Positions 1-9,132 of a stretch of DNA of 51,555 nt are shown here, piece after piece. The notes under the pieces are model-generated. The model did no database searches. It saw only the letters and a list, made by a program, of their open reading frames with translations, and was not told the DNA's origin. This stretch comes from JAULUH01 sp032111745. GTDB taxonomy: Bacteria; Chloroflexota; Anaerolineae; JAAEKA01. The stretch lies in the NCBI GenBank assembly GCA_032111745.1, contig JAULUH010000034.1:1-51555 (forward strand), read 5' to 3'. The stretch's first letter is position 1, and every line of letters begins with the position of its first letter. The position numbers were made by a program, and so were the translations under genes.

Positions 1-1125
1 CATGCCCCCATGACCTTTGAGCGCGGCTGGGCCGAGGACCTGCCCCTGGATCGCTGGTTCAACGAGCGCGTGTGGGTCGTAGAGTCCCAACTGAATAGCG
101 ACGATGTGTACTGGGGAGCCATGCTGGCCGCCGCCGAGATGATTCGCAGTGGCACCGTGGGCTTCGCCGACCACTATTTCTTCATGGACCAGGTTGCCGA
201 GGTCGCCGAGCAGTCCGGCCTGCGGGCCCTGCTGGCCTGGTGCGTCTTCGGCGAGGAACACAATATCGGCACTGACCTGCAGGGCACCGTTGATTTCGTG
301 CAGCACTGGATGGGCGCCGCCAGCGGTCGCATCCGTACCGTGCTCGGCCCCCACTCCCCCTATATGGTCGAGCCCTATTTCCTCGCCCGCACCGCCGCCG
401 TCGCCGCTCGCCTGGGCGTTGGCATCCACCTGCACCTGGCCGAATCTGCAGAACAGGTGGCCAACTCCCTGGCCAAGCACGACCTCTCGCCAGTCGAGTT
501 GCTACAGACCAACGGCATTTTCGACGTGCCCACCATCGCCGCCCATTGCATCTACGTCAGCGACGTCGATCAGGCCATCCTGGCCGAGTATGGGGTGTCC
601 GTGGTGCAGTGCCCCAACTGCCATATGAAGCTGGGCATGGGGGTTACACCCGTTCCCGACATGCTTCGCCGGGGTATCAACGTGGCCCTGGGCACCGACG
701 GCACGGCCAGCAGTAACGACTTGAACATGCTCAAGGAGGCGCGCCTGGCCGCCCTGATTCAGAAGCTGCACCACGCCGATCCCGAGATCATGCCTGGCGA
801 CCTGTCCCTGCGCCTGGCCACGCAGAACGGCGCCCGCGCCATGGGCTGGCCTGACGCCGGCGCTATCGTCCCAGGCAACCTGGCCGATCTCATTCTCCTG
901 GATTGCGACCAACCCCACTGGCGTCCTCGCCATGACCTGGTGGCCAACCTGTTACACTCCGCCCAGGCCGCCGACGTCGACCATGTCATGGTGGCCGGAC
1001 GCTGGGTCCTGAAAGACCGCCAACTGGTCACCCTCGACCAGGAGCGTATCCTCTGGGAAGCCGAGCGCCGCGCTCTGGCCCTGGTAGGACAGGACCTCTC
1101 CATGGTCCGGACCTATTCCGCTTAG
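1..1125 (+). CDS. Amidohydrolase, MTA/SAH deaminase-like (5' end outside window)
   Basis: This is the C-terminal ~374 residues of an amidohydrolase of the 5-methylthioadenosine/S-adenosylhomocysteine deaminase type (TIM-barrel metallohydrolase). The frame is open to the window edge. The first codons read HAPM, which matches the second His of the family's HxH metal motif (NxHTHxxM), so roughly 65-70 N-terminal residues are missing. The Met at position 10 is not the true start. Other ligand motifs are present: HLHLAE at about 430, AAHC at about 540 and GTDGTASSNDLNM at about 690. The family converts MTA or SAH to the inosyl forms, but members also act on other aminated rings, so the substrate is uncertain. 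A paralogue with an extra domain lies at 23650-25644. It ends about 145 bp before the promoter of the next gene. Confidence 0.85.
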   Translation, partial: HAPMTFERGWAEDLPLDRWFNERVWVVESQLNSDDVYWGAMLAAAEMIRSGTVGFADHYFFMDQVAEVAEQSGLRALLAWCVFGEEHNIGTDLQGTVDFVQHWMGAASGRIRTVLGPHSPYMVEPYFLARTAAVAARLGVGIHLHLAESAEQVANSLAKHDLSPVELLQTNGIFDVPTIAAHCIYVSDVDQAILAEYGVSVVQCPNCHMKLGMGVTPVPDMLRRGINVALGTDGTASSNDLNMLKEARLAALIQKLHHADPEIMPGDLSLRLATQNGARAMGWPDAGAIVPGNLADLILLDCDQPHWRPRHDLVANLLHSAQAADVDHVMVAGRWVLKDRQLVTLDQERILWEAERRALALVGQDLSMVRTYSA

Positions 1126-1271
1126 CTTGCCTCACACATGCTCTCCCCAGGTACCACATACCGTTTCTCCGGGAATAATCGGTATCTGGGAGCTCTGCAA
1201 AACTCGCGGGAAAGGTGCAATCAATTGTTTCTACCGCACACATAGTTGAGTGCGCGTGCGTCCATCCGTCT

Positions 1272-1300
1272 TTGACAGGAGCCATTAAACCGATTACAAT
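1272..1300 (+). promoter_or_regulatory. Sigma-70-type promoter for the EF-G-like gene
   Basis: TTGACA at 1272-1277 and TACAAT at 1295-1300 are separated by exactly 17 bp, which is close to consensus. It would start transcription near 1307, giving an untranslated leader of about 105 nt before the ATG at 1413. It separates this gene from the upstream amidohydrolase. Confidence 0.7.
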
Positions 1301-1412
1301 ACAGTCCGTGCCGCCGGCTTGTCGCCATTGGGGTGACGCTGGCGGCGCAGTATGTGAAAGCCAGGGCTCGACGCTGAGCCCGCAGACAGGAATTCAGGAG
1401 GAAACCCCTTTG

Positions 1413-3485
1413 ATGAAAAACTACGCAGCGGATCGCGTGCGCGCTGTCGCCCTCGTCGGTCATAGCGGCTCCGGCAAGACGTCCTTGGCTGAGGCCATGC
1501 TGTTTGATACCGGCGCCGTGACCCGCATGGGCCGCGTCGAAGACGGCAACACGGTGACGGACTTCGACAATGAAGAGCGCCGGCGTGGAATCTCGATCAG
1601 TCTTGCGCTTGCCGCTCTGGAGTGGGAGGGGTACAAGATCACCGTCGTCGATGTGCCTGGCTATATCGACTTCATCGGCGAGGTGTATAGCGCTGCCGCT
1701 GCCACCGACATGGCCGTACTAGTCGTCGACGCAGTCAGCAGCGTCGAGGTTGGGACCGAGCTCGCCTGGCAGGTGGCCGAGGAGTCTGGCTTACCCCGCA
1801 TGGTGTTCGTCACCAAGATGGACCGCGAGAACGCCAACCACGAGACTGTCTTGGCGGATCTGCGCCACATCTTCCGTGCCAAGGTGATCCCTGTCCAGCT
1901 TCCCATTGGGACCGAAGCGCACTTCTCAGGCGTGGTCGATCTGATCACTAAGCAAGCTTACGTTGGGCCCAAAGGGGAAAAAGGCGCGATCCCCGCCGAT
2001 ATGGCTGATCAGGTTGAGGAGGCCATCCTGGCCCTGATGGAGGCGGCGGCTGAGGGGGATGACGACCTGATCATGAAGTACTTGGAGGGCGAAACCCTTA
2101 CCTCGGAGGAGATCGTGCTTGGCCTGCAGTCAGGGGTGCGCAAGGGTGAGATCGTCCCCGTAACCTTCGGCTCGGGCTCACACAACCTGGGTGTTCAAGC
2201 CTTGCTGCATGCCTTCACTACCTTGGTGCCATCCTTCGTCAAGTCTGAAGGTGTGCTGGCAGAACAGAAGGACGGCTCCCAAAATCCGCTGCCTCCCAAA
2301 CCGGATGGACCGGTCGTGCTTTCGGCCTTCAAAACCATAGCCGATCCCTATGTCGGCAAGCTCACCTATTTTCGCGTCGTGTCAGGGACCCTGAAGGGTG
2401 ATACACGGCTCCACAACCCCAGGTCAGGGGCGGAAGAGCGCATTGCCCAGGTCTACGCCATGCGTGGCAAGGAGCAGATCACTGTCGATCAGTTGGCGGT
2501 TGGTGATCTCGGTGCGGTTGCCAAGCTGGGCGATACTATCACTGCCGACACCCTGGCCCCGCGGGACCTACACCTCATCGTGGTTAAACCTCCCTACCCC
2601 AGTCCTTTGTACGAGGTGGCCGTGGCCCCCAAGACCCAGCAGGACTCGGCCAAAATGGGCCCGGCAATGACGCGGCTGTGCGAACAGGACCCCACCCTGC
2701 AGTGGCGCTTCGAGCCCGGCACTCATCAGACCATCCTGGCCGGCATGGGGGACTCCCACATCGACGTGGCCGTGCGCAACCTCGACAGCAAGTTTGGAGT
2801 GGGCGTCGAAACCAGTGTGCCCAAGGTGCCATACCGGGAGACTGTGACGGCCTCTGCTGCCGACCAGTACCGCCACAAGAAGCAGACCGGTGGTGCCGGC
2901 CAGTTTGCCGAGGTACACATGGAGGTTAAGCCCGCCGTCGAAGGCGGCTTCGAATACGATACCAGCCGCGTCTTTGGCGGCTCCATCTCCGGCTCGTTCT
3001 TTCCATCCATCGAGAAAGGCATCCGGTCTGTGCTGGAGCATGGTGTGATTGCCGGTTACCCGGTGGTGAATGTGCGCTGTGAGGTCTTCGACGGCAAGAT
3101 GCACCCCGTGGACTCCAAGGACATCGCCTTCCAAATCGCCGGCCGCGAGGTCTTCAAGAAAGCCTTCGAACAGGCCAAGCCAGTCCTGTTGGAACCAATC
3201 CTCTCCGTCAAAGTCATGGTCCCCGAGGAATACGTCGGCGACATAATGGGTGATCTGAACACCCGCCGTGGCCAGGTCCAGGGCATGAGCCAGGAGCGCA
3301 ACAAACAGGTGGTAGAGGCTTATGTCCCGTTGGCTGAGATGCAGACCTATGCCGCTGATCTGCGTTCGATGACCCAGGGCCGCGGTATCTATACCGCCGA
3401 GCTCTTGAAGTATGAGAGAGTGCCCGAACACGTGGCGCAGGAGATCATTGAGCAGGCCAAGAAAGAGCGGAAGGAGGAGAGCTGA
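1413..3485 (+). CDS. EF-G-like translational GTPase (EF-G2 type)
   Basis: A 690-residue protein with the EF-G layout: G domain, domain II, then domains III-V. The G1 loop is GHSGSGKT (residues 16-23) instead of the classical AHIDAGKT. G3 is DVPGY (80-84), so the switch II His that positions the attacking water in EF-Tu and EF-G is Tyr84. G4 is TKMD (133-136). The C-terminal half keeps EF-G landmarks, including the RRGQV region of domain V near 3265. The ATG at 1413 is chosen because GGAGGA lies 9 nt upstream and homology starts there; the frame is open further upstream without a better start. These divergent EF-Gs usually coexist with a canonical fusA, which is not in this window. The exact role (back-up translocase, stress ribosome factor or slow GTPase) cannot be told from sequence. 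Confidence 0.85.
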   Translation: MKNYAADRVRAVALVGHSGSGKTSLAEAMLFDTGAVTRMGRVEDGNTVTDFDNEERRRGISISLALAALEWEGYKITVVDVPGYIDFIGEVYSAAAATDMAVLVVDAVSSVEVGTELAWQVAEESGLPRMVFVTKMDRENANHETVLADLRHIFRAKVIPVQLPIGTEAHFSGVVDLITKQAYVGPKGEKGAIPADMADQVEEAILALMEAAAEGDDDLIMKYLEGETLTSEEIVLGLQSGVRKGEIVPVTFGSGSHNLGVQALLHAFTTLVPSFVKSEGVLAEQKDGSQNPLPPKPDGPVVLSAFKTIADPYVGKLTYFRVVSGTLKGDTRLHNPRSGAEERIAQVYAMRGKEQITVDQLAVGDLGAVAKLGDTITADTLAPRDLHLIVVKPPYPSPLYEVAVAPKTQQDSAKMGPAMTRLCEQDPTLQWRFEPGTHQTILAGMGDSHIDVAVRNLDSKFGVGVETSVPKVPYRETVTASAADQYRHKKQTGGAGQFAEVHMEVKPAVEGGFEYDTSRVFGGSISGSFFPSIEKGIRSVLEHGVIAGYPVVNVRCEVFDGKMHPVDSKDIAFQIAGREVFKKAFEQAKPVLLEPILSVKVMVPEEYVGDIMGDLNTRRGQVQGMSQERNKQVVEAYVPLAEMQTYAADLRSMTQGRGIYTAELLKYERVPEHVAQEIIEQAKKERKEES

Positions 3486-3576
3486 TCTCCTCACCTCTGG
3501 GATGGCCAGCCCCACACGCTAGTTCAACGGGTAAGTCAGCCTTCTCAATATGTGCTGCCTCAAATACCGAGTCATG

Positions 3577-3606
3577 AGGCCCCCCTTACAGGGGGCCTTT
3601 ATGTTG
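3577..3606 (+). terminator. Intrinsic terminator after the EF-G-like gene
   Basis: GGCCCCC (3578-3584) and GGGGGCC (3591-3597) form a 7-bp GC stem with a short loop, followed by TTTATGTT. It lies about 90 bp after the EF-G-like stop. The T-run is short, so termination may be incomplete. Confidence 0.6.
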
Positions 3607-3660
3607 GCGCCAAGCATGGTGGTACCAGCTCATGGCTTTCGCCGGTTCAATCGGTGGGCA

Positions 3661-3690
3661 TTGGACATGGAGCATAAAATGCGCTATACT
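3661..3690 (+). promoter_or_regulatory. Predicted promoter of the 3768 gene block
   Basis: TTGGAC (3661-3666) and TATACT (3685-3690) are spaced by 18 bp. The predicted start near 3697 falls directly before the hairpin at 3699-3735. It is the only good promoter seen before the long plus-strand block that starts at 3768. Confidence 0.5.
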
Positions 3691-3698
3691 CTCTCTTC

Positions 3699-3735
3699 GG
3701 AGCCGACATGCACCTGGACTTGGTCGGCTCCTTTT
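3699..3735 (+). terminator. Leader hairpin with T-run, possible attenuator
   Basis: GGAGCCGAC (3699-3707) is perfectly complementary to GTCGGCTCC (3723-3731), with a 15-nt loop and a following TTTTCTC. It has the form of an intrinsic terminator but sits at the very 5' end of the predicted transcript, before the gene at 3768. A 13-codon reading frame starts in its loop (ATG at 3708, TAG at 3747-3749) and crosses the 3' arm. No clear ribosome binding site is seen for it. Confidence 0.5.
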
Positions 3736-3767
3736 CTCGCAGAGCGTAGATTCCGCTGAATCGTTGA

Positions 3768-4652
3768 ATGACGCATGATATGGCAATGACCCAAGATGCA
3801 ACCACGGATCACCTTGAACCTCTAGAAGGGTCTGCCCACGCTTCACTGGTGGGTATGCGTCTATGGTTGGATGGCAGCCCGTTACGCGTGGCAGGTGCCT
3901 GGACCATGCTGGCAGGGCTTGTGGCTGCAACGGGCCTTGCTGTTTCTACCGAGTCATTGCTGGCAGTCGTCATGGCGCTATTGTTGGCTGACCCAATCTG
4001 GGGCGGCATGTGGGCTCAGGTGGCTTGTCGCTCTGTGTGGCCCGGTCGCCTGGTTCAGCGGCAGCGGGGGTGGTTACCCTATGCTAACCAATCGGGCCCC
4101 GCGGGACGCAGTGGCTTGCCTGGGGCTCTGCTCTCTGAAGTCCTTCCCTTGCTCCTGGTGGCGCTTCTGGTAGCGCTGCTGGTTAGTCCCATTGCTGTGG
4201 GTCTTACCCTAATCGTGGCTTTCCTTTGTGCTCTGGGTTGGCTGGCGCGGCGATCGGGCTTAACCACAGTCGTACCCTGGTTGCAGGTGATGGTGCAGGT
4301 AATTGCGCCGTTCGCGCTCGGCGTAGCCTTCGCGCAGACCATTCCAGCCTGGCCGGTGTCCGCTTCGCTGATTTCTTTCGCCGGCGGTTTGACCCTCCTG
4401 GCCCGAGCTGACCTGGCAGCAGCGGCTCAGGACATGTTTCCCCTGTTGCTTGCCATTGTGGGCTCGATCCTGGTCGTGGGCTCATCCGTAATCGCTGGCC
4501 AACCGATAGCGGCCGGACTACTCGCGCTACTGGCTGCCGGTCCCCTGTTCTTACTCGCCCGGCCACTGGCGGCTCGCCGTAGCGCTATACAGATATGGTG
4601 GTGGGTCCTGGCCATGACGGGTGCAGTAGCCTTGGGTATAGGATTTGGCTGA
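3768..4652 (+). CDS. Polytopic membrane protein of unknown function
   Basis: A 294-residue, strongly hydrophobic protein that I do not recognise. After a soluble N-terminal stretch of about 45 residues it has roughly six to eight apparent membrane segments in tight pairs, with short Arg-containing loops. No catalytic motif is visible. The start is uncertain: ATGs at 3768, 3780 and 3786 are in frame and none has a good ribosome binding site. Its TGA overlaps the ATG of the methyltransferase gene (4650-4654), so the two are probably translationally coupled and may work on the same membrane substrate. The arrangement (small membrane protein, then membrane-anchored methyltransferase) suggests lipid or quinone-type modification, but that is only an inference. 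Confidence 0.7.
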   Translation: MTHDMAMTQDATTDHLEPLEGSAHASLVGMRLWLDGSPLRVAGAWTMLAGLVAATGLAVSTESLLAVVMALLLADPIWGGMWAQVACRSVWPGRLVQRQRGWLPYANQSGPAGRSGLPGALLSEVLPLLLVALLVALLVSPIAVGLTLIVAFLCALGWLARRSGLTTVVPWLQVMVQVIAPFALGVAFAQTIPAWPVSASLISFAGGLTLLARADLAAAAQDMFPLLLAIVGSILVVGSSVIAGQPIAAGLLALLAAGPLFLLARPLAARRSAIQIWWWVLAMTGAVALGIGFG

Positions 4653-5491
4653 TGCCGTGGTGGGCTTGGATCGTGGTGGGCGCAGCTGCGGCTGTCGGGA
4701 TCTACTGGCTCCTGGTGCTTACCGAGGGCGCCTATCTGGGCCCAAAGGCCGTTCTAGCGCTCTATGACCGGTACGCTCCCCGCTACGATCGGACCAAGGG
4801 CTTTGACCTTGACACTGAGGCTTTGTTTCTTGGGAGGCCCCTCGCCAGGGTGCTGGCTGCCACCGCTCCCGCGGATCATAGTCCCGTCCTGCTGGATGTT
4901 GCCACTGGGACCGCACGACTGCCGCTGGCTGTGCTGCAGAGCAGCCAGCACCAAGTCGAGATAGTCGCCCTAGATGGGTCGTTAGGCATGTTGCGCCAAG
5001 CCAAGCACAATCTTAGGGCCTGGTCCGACGTTATCCTGGTGCACGGCCTGGCTGAGGTGCTGCCTTTCTCGGCTAACCAGTTTGATGCGGTAACCTGCCT
5101 CGAGGCACTTGAGTTTATGCCTGACTCGGCCGCTGTGCTGGCCGAGATGTGGCGAGTGCTGCGACCCGGTGGCATCCTAATGACGACCAATCGTGCCGGC
5201 TGGCAGTCATACCTTATGCCGGGAAAATCCCTGCAGCCTCAGGCGATGGTGGCACTGATTGAGTCCTTGGGCGCTGCTGGCGTGGATTATCGGCCATGGC
5301 AGATTGACTACGATCTGATCACTGCTTACAAGCCGGGTGCATGCTCTAGCGAATCGTATTCCTGGCCGAACCTAACTGCTTGCATCCGCTGTAGCACATG
5401 GCCGTTGCACGAGCAGGAAGGATTGGCGTTGATCTGCCCCGAGTGTGGCTGGAAGTTGGAACAGGTCGACGGAATCTGGCAAGACGCTTGA
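4652..5491 (+). CDS. Membrane-anchored SAM-dependent methyltransferase with C-terminal zinc ribbon
   Basis: A 279-residue protein. Residues 3-24 form a single hydrophobic anchor. A class I Rossmann methyltransferase domain follows: motif I LLDVATGTAR at about residue 88, an acidic ALDGS after the second strand, and a post-motif region LRPGG near 172. The last 40 residues hold two CxxC pairs (CIRC and CPEC), which look like a zinc ribbon. The ATG at 4652 overlaps the stop of the upstream gene; the frame is open a little further upstream, but that start would lie deep inside the neighbour. Class I enzymes of this UbiE-like type methylate small molecules or lipids. The combination of anchor, methyltransferase and zinc ribbon is unusual, and the substrate is unknown. 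Confidence 0.8.
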   Translation: MPWWAWIVVGAAAAVGIYWLLVLTEGAYLGPKAVLALYDRYAPRYDRTKGFDLDTEALFLGRPLARVLAATAPADHSPVLLDVATGTARLPLAVLQSSQHQVEIVALDGSLGMLRQAKHNLRAWSDVILVHGLAEVLPFSANQFDAVTCLEALEFMPDSAAVLAEMWRVLRPGGILMTTNRAGWQSYLMPGKSLQPQAMVALIESLGAAGVDYRPWQIDYDLITAYKPGACSSESYSWPNLTACIRCSTWPLHEQEGLALICPECGWKLEQVDGIWQDA

Positions 5492-5521
5492 ACGACGGAC
5501 TGGTTGGCAATCGAGATTGAC

Positions 5522-6198
<677 letters not shown>

Positions 6199-6199
<1 letters not shown>

Positions 6200-6990
6200 T
6201 GCGTATCGCGCGTGCGGAGGTCGCACCGGGTAGTATTCGATATGGTTTGGTTCAGGGTGGCGGATTCTTGCCGTTGACAGGATCACCATTTGAGGCGATT
6301 TCCCTCCCGTCACCGGCTGGTGCTGAATCGATTCCTCTGGCAGAGGTTCGCTTGCTCGCACCGTCCGAACCCACCAAGATCGTCGCCATTGGCCGCAACT
6401 ACGCCGCCCATGCTGCCGAGCACGGTGCGGATGTACCACAGGAGCCACTGGTCTTCCTCAAGCCGCCCAGTGCCGTGATCGGGCCAGGGGATACAGTGCG
6501 ATTGCCGGCCCTATCGTCTCACGTGGAGCACGAGGGCGAGCTCGTAGTGGTAATTGGCCAGCGCGCTCGCCACTTGCGTCGGGAAGACGCACTTGCCTAT
6601 GTGCTAGGCTATACCTGTGGCAACGATGTGACGGCTCGCGATTTGCAGCGGCGCGATGGTCAGTGGAGTCGCGCCAAGGGTTTCGACACATTCTGCCCCC
6701 TGGGCCCGTGGATTGAGACTGACCTGGATCCGAATGATTGCGTGGTGTCTTGCGCGGTGAATGGAGTGGTGCGCCAGCGGCAGTCCACAGCCGACATGGT
6801 GTTCGACGTGGCCACCTTGCTTCACTACATTACGGCCATCATGACTCTTGAGCCGGGCGACCTCATCATGACCGGCACGCCGTCGGGGGTGGGGCGACTG
6901 CAAGCCGGAGACCTGGTCGAAGTGGTAGTCTCTGCCCCGGCACATGACGACCTTTTGATCGGCCCTCTGGTCAGTAGCGTCTCAGAGTAA
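6199..6990 (+). CDS. Fumarylacetoacetate hydrolase family protein
   Basis: A 263-residue protein of the FAH superfamily (2-hydroxyhepta-2,4-diene-1,7-dioate isomerase, acylpyruvase and oxaloacetate decarboxylase relatives). The N-terminal ~60 residues form the small accessory domain. The catalytic domain begins at IVAIGRNYAAH (about residue 56). Metal ligands are seen in HVEHEGELVVVIG (two Glu) and GNDVTARDLQ (Asp). The KGFDTF segment and the TGTPSGVG turn are typical. It cleaves or decarboxylates a beta-keto or acylpyruvate-type acid with a divalent metal. The ATG overlaps the stop of the HD gene. The exact substrate cannot be assigned. Confidence 0.88.
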
Positions 6991-7033
6991 GGCGGGCCAT
7001 GAGTTTGAGACGGCGCAGAAATGCAGGAGTGGT

Positions 7034-7807
7034 GTGGACGAGATTTGGCTCCTGACCAGTCGACTGCGCGATTGGCAGACGATCGTTGACATATTGCTGG
7101 TAACCCTGCTGTTTTATGGCCTCCTGCGCCTGGTGCGAGGCACCGGCGCCGTACAGGTGTTGCGGGGCATGCTGGTCTTGGCTCTGTCTATTGCTCTGGT
7201 TACCACCGTACTGAATCTCACGGCCTTCAACTGGTTGCTACGAATCGCTACGCCTGCCCTCCTCATCGCGATTCCGGTGATCTTCCAGCCCGAGCTGCGC
7301 CGGGCACTGGATCGTCTGGGCCGTTCGACACCATGGCTGGGACGGAGTACCCCGACACCCCAGAATGCCCGGGTGATCGACGAGATTGTGCAGGCAGTGC
7401 GCGTGTTGAGCGACCGGAAGCATGGTGCCTTGATTGTGCTAGAGGGCGAGACCGGTTTGCAGGAGTACCGGGAAAACGGTGTACCCATCGATGGACTGGT
7501 CTCCTCACAGCTTCTGCTCACCATCTTTCACCCGGGCACCGCATTACACGACGGAGCTGTATTTGTGCGCGGTTCGACCTTGCTTACTGCTGCGGTAGTA
7601 TTGCCCCTAACCAACCGCCAATTGCTCGACACGACTCTGGGCACCAGACATCGGGCAGCGATTGGCATAACCGAGGAGAGCGATGCCCTGGCTCTGGTCG
7701 TGTCCGAGGAGACCGGTACGATTTCGGTGGCCCGCAGTGGGCGCATGGTGCGCAAGTTGGACGAAACCCAGCTGCGCAAGATTCTAAGGGCATTCAACCA
7801 GGGATAA
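7034..7807 (+). CDS. cdaA: Diadenylate cyclase CdaA
   Basis: A 257-residue membrane-bound diadenylate cyclase, which makes the second messenger c-di-AMP from two ATP. Three hydrophobic segments occupy residues 15-85. The DisA_N/DAC domain follows, with the catalytic DGA at 173-175 (ALHDGAVFVRG) and the ATP-binding RHR at 205-207 (GTRHRAAIG). The start is a GTG at 7034 with AGGAG five nt upstream. The next gene encodes the YbbR-repeat partner CdaR, the normal pairing. The usual third member, glmM, is not next to it here. CdaA in other bacteria controls potassium and osmolyte transport and cell-wall balance. Confidence 0.95.
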   Translation: MDEIWLLTSRLRDWQTIVDILLVTLLFYGLLRLVRGTGAVQVLRGMLVLALSIALVTTVLNLTAFNWLLRIATPALLIAIPVIFQPELRRALDRLGRSTPWLGRSTPTPQNARVIDEIVQAVRVLSDRKHGALIVLEGETGLQEYRENGVPIDGLVSSQLLLTIFHPGTALHDGAVFVRGSTLLTAAVVLPLTNRQLLDTTLGTRHRAAIGITEESDALALVVSEETGTISVARSGRMVRKLDETQLRKILRAFNQG

Positions 7808-7832
7808 CAGTGAATATGCGAGGCGCTGGTCC

Positions 7833-9113
7833 GTGAACCGGATTCTTGCCAATTTAGGTTCCCTTTTGTTATCACTGTTTCTGGCTATGGTGGTTTGGGT
7901 CGTGGCCGTGCGCGAGGAGAATCCCATAATTGCCGATGATCTGGCTGCACCAATAGCAGTGGACCTAACCGGTCTTGACCAGAATTTGTCCATAGTCGGA
8001 CAGCCTCTCGAGCAAGTTACGCTGCGGCTGCGCGCGCCCCAACGGACCTGGAGCGAGAACCTCCGCCCCGAGGACTTTCAGGTGCGGGCAGATCTGGCGG
8101 GGCTGGGCGCCGGCCGGCATAGTGTGCCCTTGACCGCCGACTATCCGCGCGACGAGGTTCAAATCGTCGATATCAAACCCGGTAGCCTAGTGATCACTCT
8201 CGAACCGATCATCACGCGCCAGATTCCAGTGGAGGCTCAGGTGATCGGGGAGCCGGCCTTCGGCTACGAATGGCGTGGTACGGTGGTCACCCCTACCCAG
8301 GTGACGGCCACAGGCCCGGCCAGCCTGGTGGACGAGGTCGATGCTGCAGTGGTCGAGGTCGCGTTGCCAGGGGTGCGTGGCACTGTGGAACGGCAACAGC
8401 CCGTCTCCTTGCGGAATTCTGATGGCGAAGCGCTGACTGGGATCCAGGAAGTCTCGCCGCGAACTGTCGAGGTGGCGGTTGAGATCGCCAGACGGCCCGG
8501 CTACCGCGATTTCAGTGTGCGGGTTCCCTATACCGGGGCGCCAGCACGGGGGTACCAAATTTCCAGTATCGCCGTGGATCCCAGCCTGGTCACCTTGCGC
8601 GGGAGCCCTGAGGCCTTCGATCGCTTGCCTGGGTATGTTGAAACCTTGCCTATCGAGCTGGAGGGCGCCACCGAGGATATCAGGGCGCGGCTTGCCTTGA
8701 ACCTGCCAGAACCGCTGTCGGTGATTGGTCTGCAAAACATCGCCGTGCAGATCGAGATCAGTCCCATAATGGGTAGCCGGGATCTGCGGCTCGAACCGGT
8801 AATCCGCGGGCTTGATCTTGGCTTGACGCGCACGGTGCCCATTGACACCGTTGACCTGGTAGTCAGCGGTCCGCTACCGGTGTTGGACACTCTCGATGGA
8901 GGCTCGACCCAAGTAATCCTTGACCTCAGTGGCCTGGCGTCAGGGGTGCATTCCGTGCCGCTACAGGCTGTCGTTCCAGATGGGGTGACAGTTGTAAGCC
9001 TGCTGCCAGCGGCTGTGGAAATCACCCTGTCCCCACGGCCTACTCCGACAGCTACAGCGCCGGTCACGGGCACAATCCCCCCGGGATCGGAAGGGTCTTC
9101 AGAGGGACCTTGA
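7833..9113 (+). CDS. cdaR: CdaR, YbbR-domain regulator of CdaA
   Basis: A 426-residue extracytoplasmic protein with one N-terminal membrane anchor (residues 7-26) followed by about four YbbR repeats, each with a PVxVxVxG-like beta pattern. It ends in a Thr/Pro-rich tail (PTPTATAP). CdaR binds CdaA and tunes its activity in firmicutes. The start is GTG at 7833 with GAGG nine nt upstream, 25 bp after cdaA, so the two are co-transcribed. The disordered C-terminal tail may reach into the envelope; its role is unknown. Confidence 0.9.
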   Translation: MNRILANLGSLLLSLFLAMVVWVVAVREENPIIADDLAAPIAVDLTGLDQNLSIVGQPLEQVTLRLRAPQRTWSENLRPEDFQVRADLAGLGAGRHSVPLTADYPRDEVQIVDIKPGSLVITLEPIITRQIPVEAQVIGEPAFGYEWRGTVVTPTQVTATGPASLVDEVDAAVVEVALPGVRGTVERQQPVSLRNSDGEALTGIQEVSPRTVEVAVEIARRPGYRDFSVRVPYTGAPARGYQISSIAVDPSLVTLRGSPEAFDRLPGYVETLPIELEGATEDIRARLALNLPEPLSVIGLQNIAVQIEISPIMGSRDLRLEPVIRGLDLGLTRTVPIDTVDLVVSGPLPVLDTLDGGSTQVILDLSGLASGVHSVPLQAVVPDGVTVVSLLPAAVEITLSPRPTPTATAPVTGTIPPGSEGSSEGP

Positions 9114-9132
9114 AACTGCAAATGGAAGAACC

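Noticed and set aside
3550..3759. A 69-codon plus-strand frame between the EF-G-like gene and 3768
   Set aside because: It runs through one terminator, a promoter and a second hairpin; no ribosome binding site or recognisable protein.
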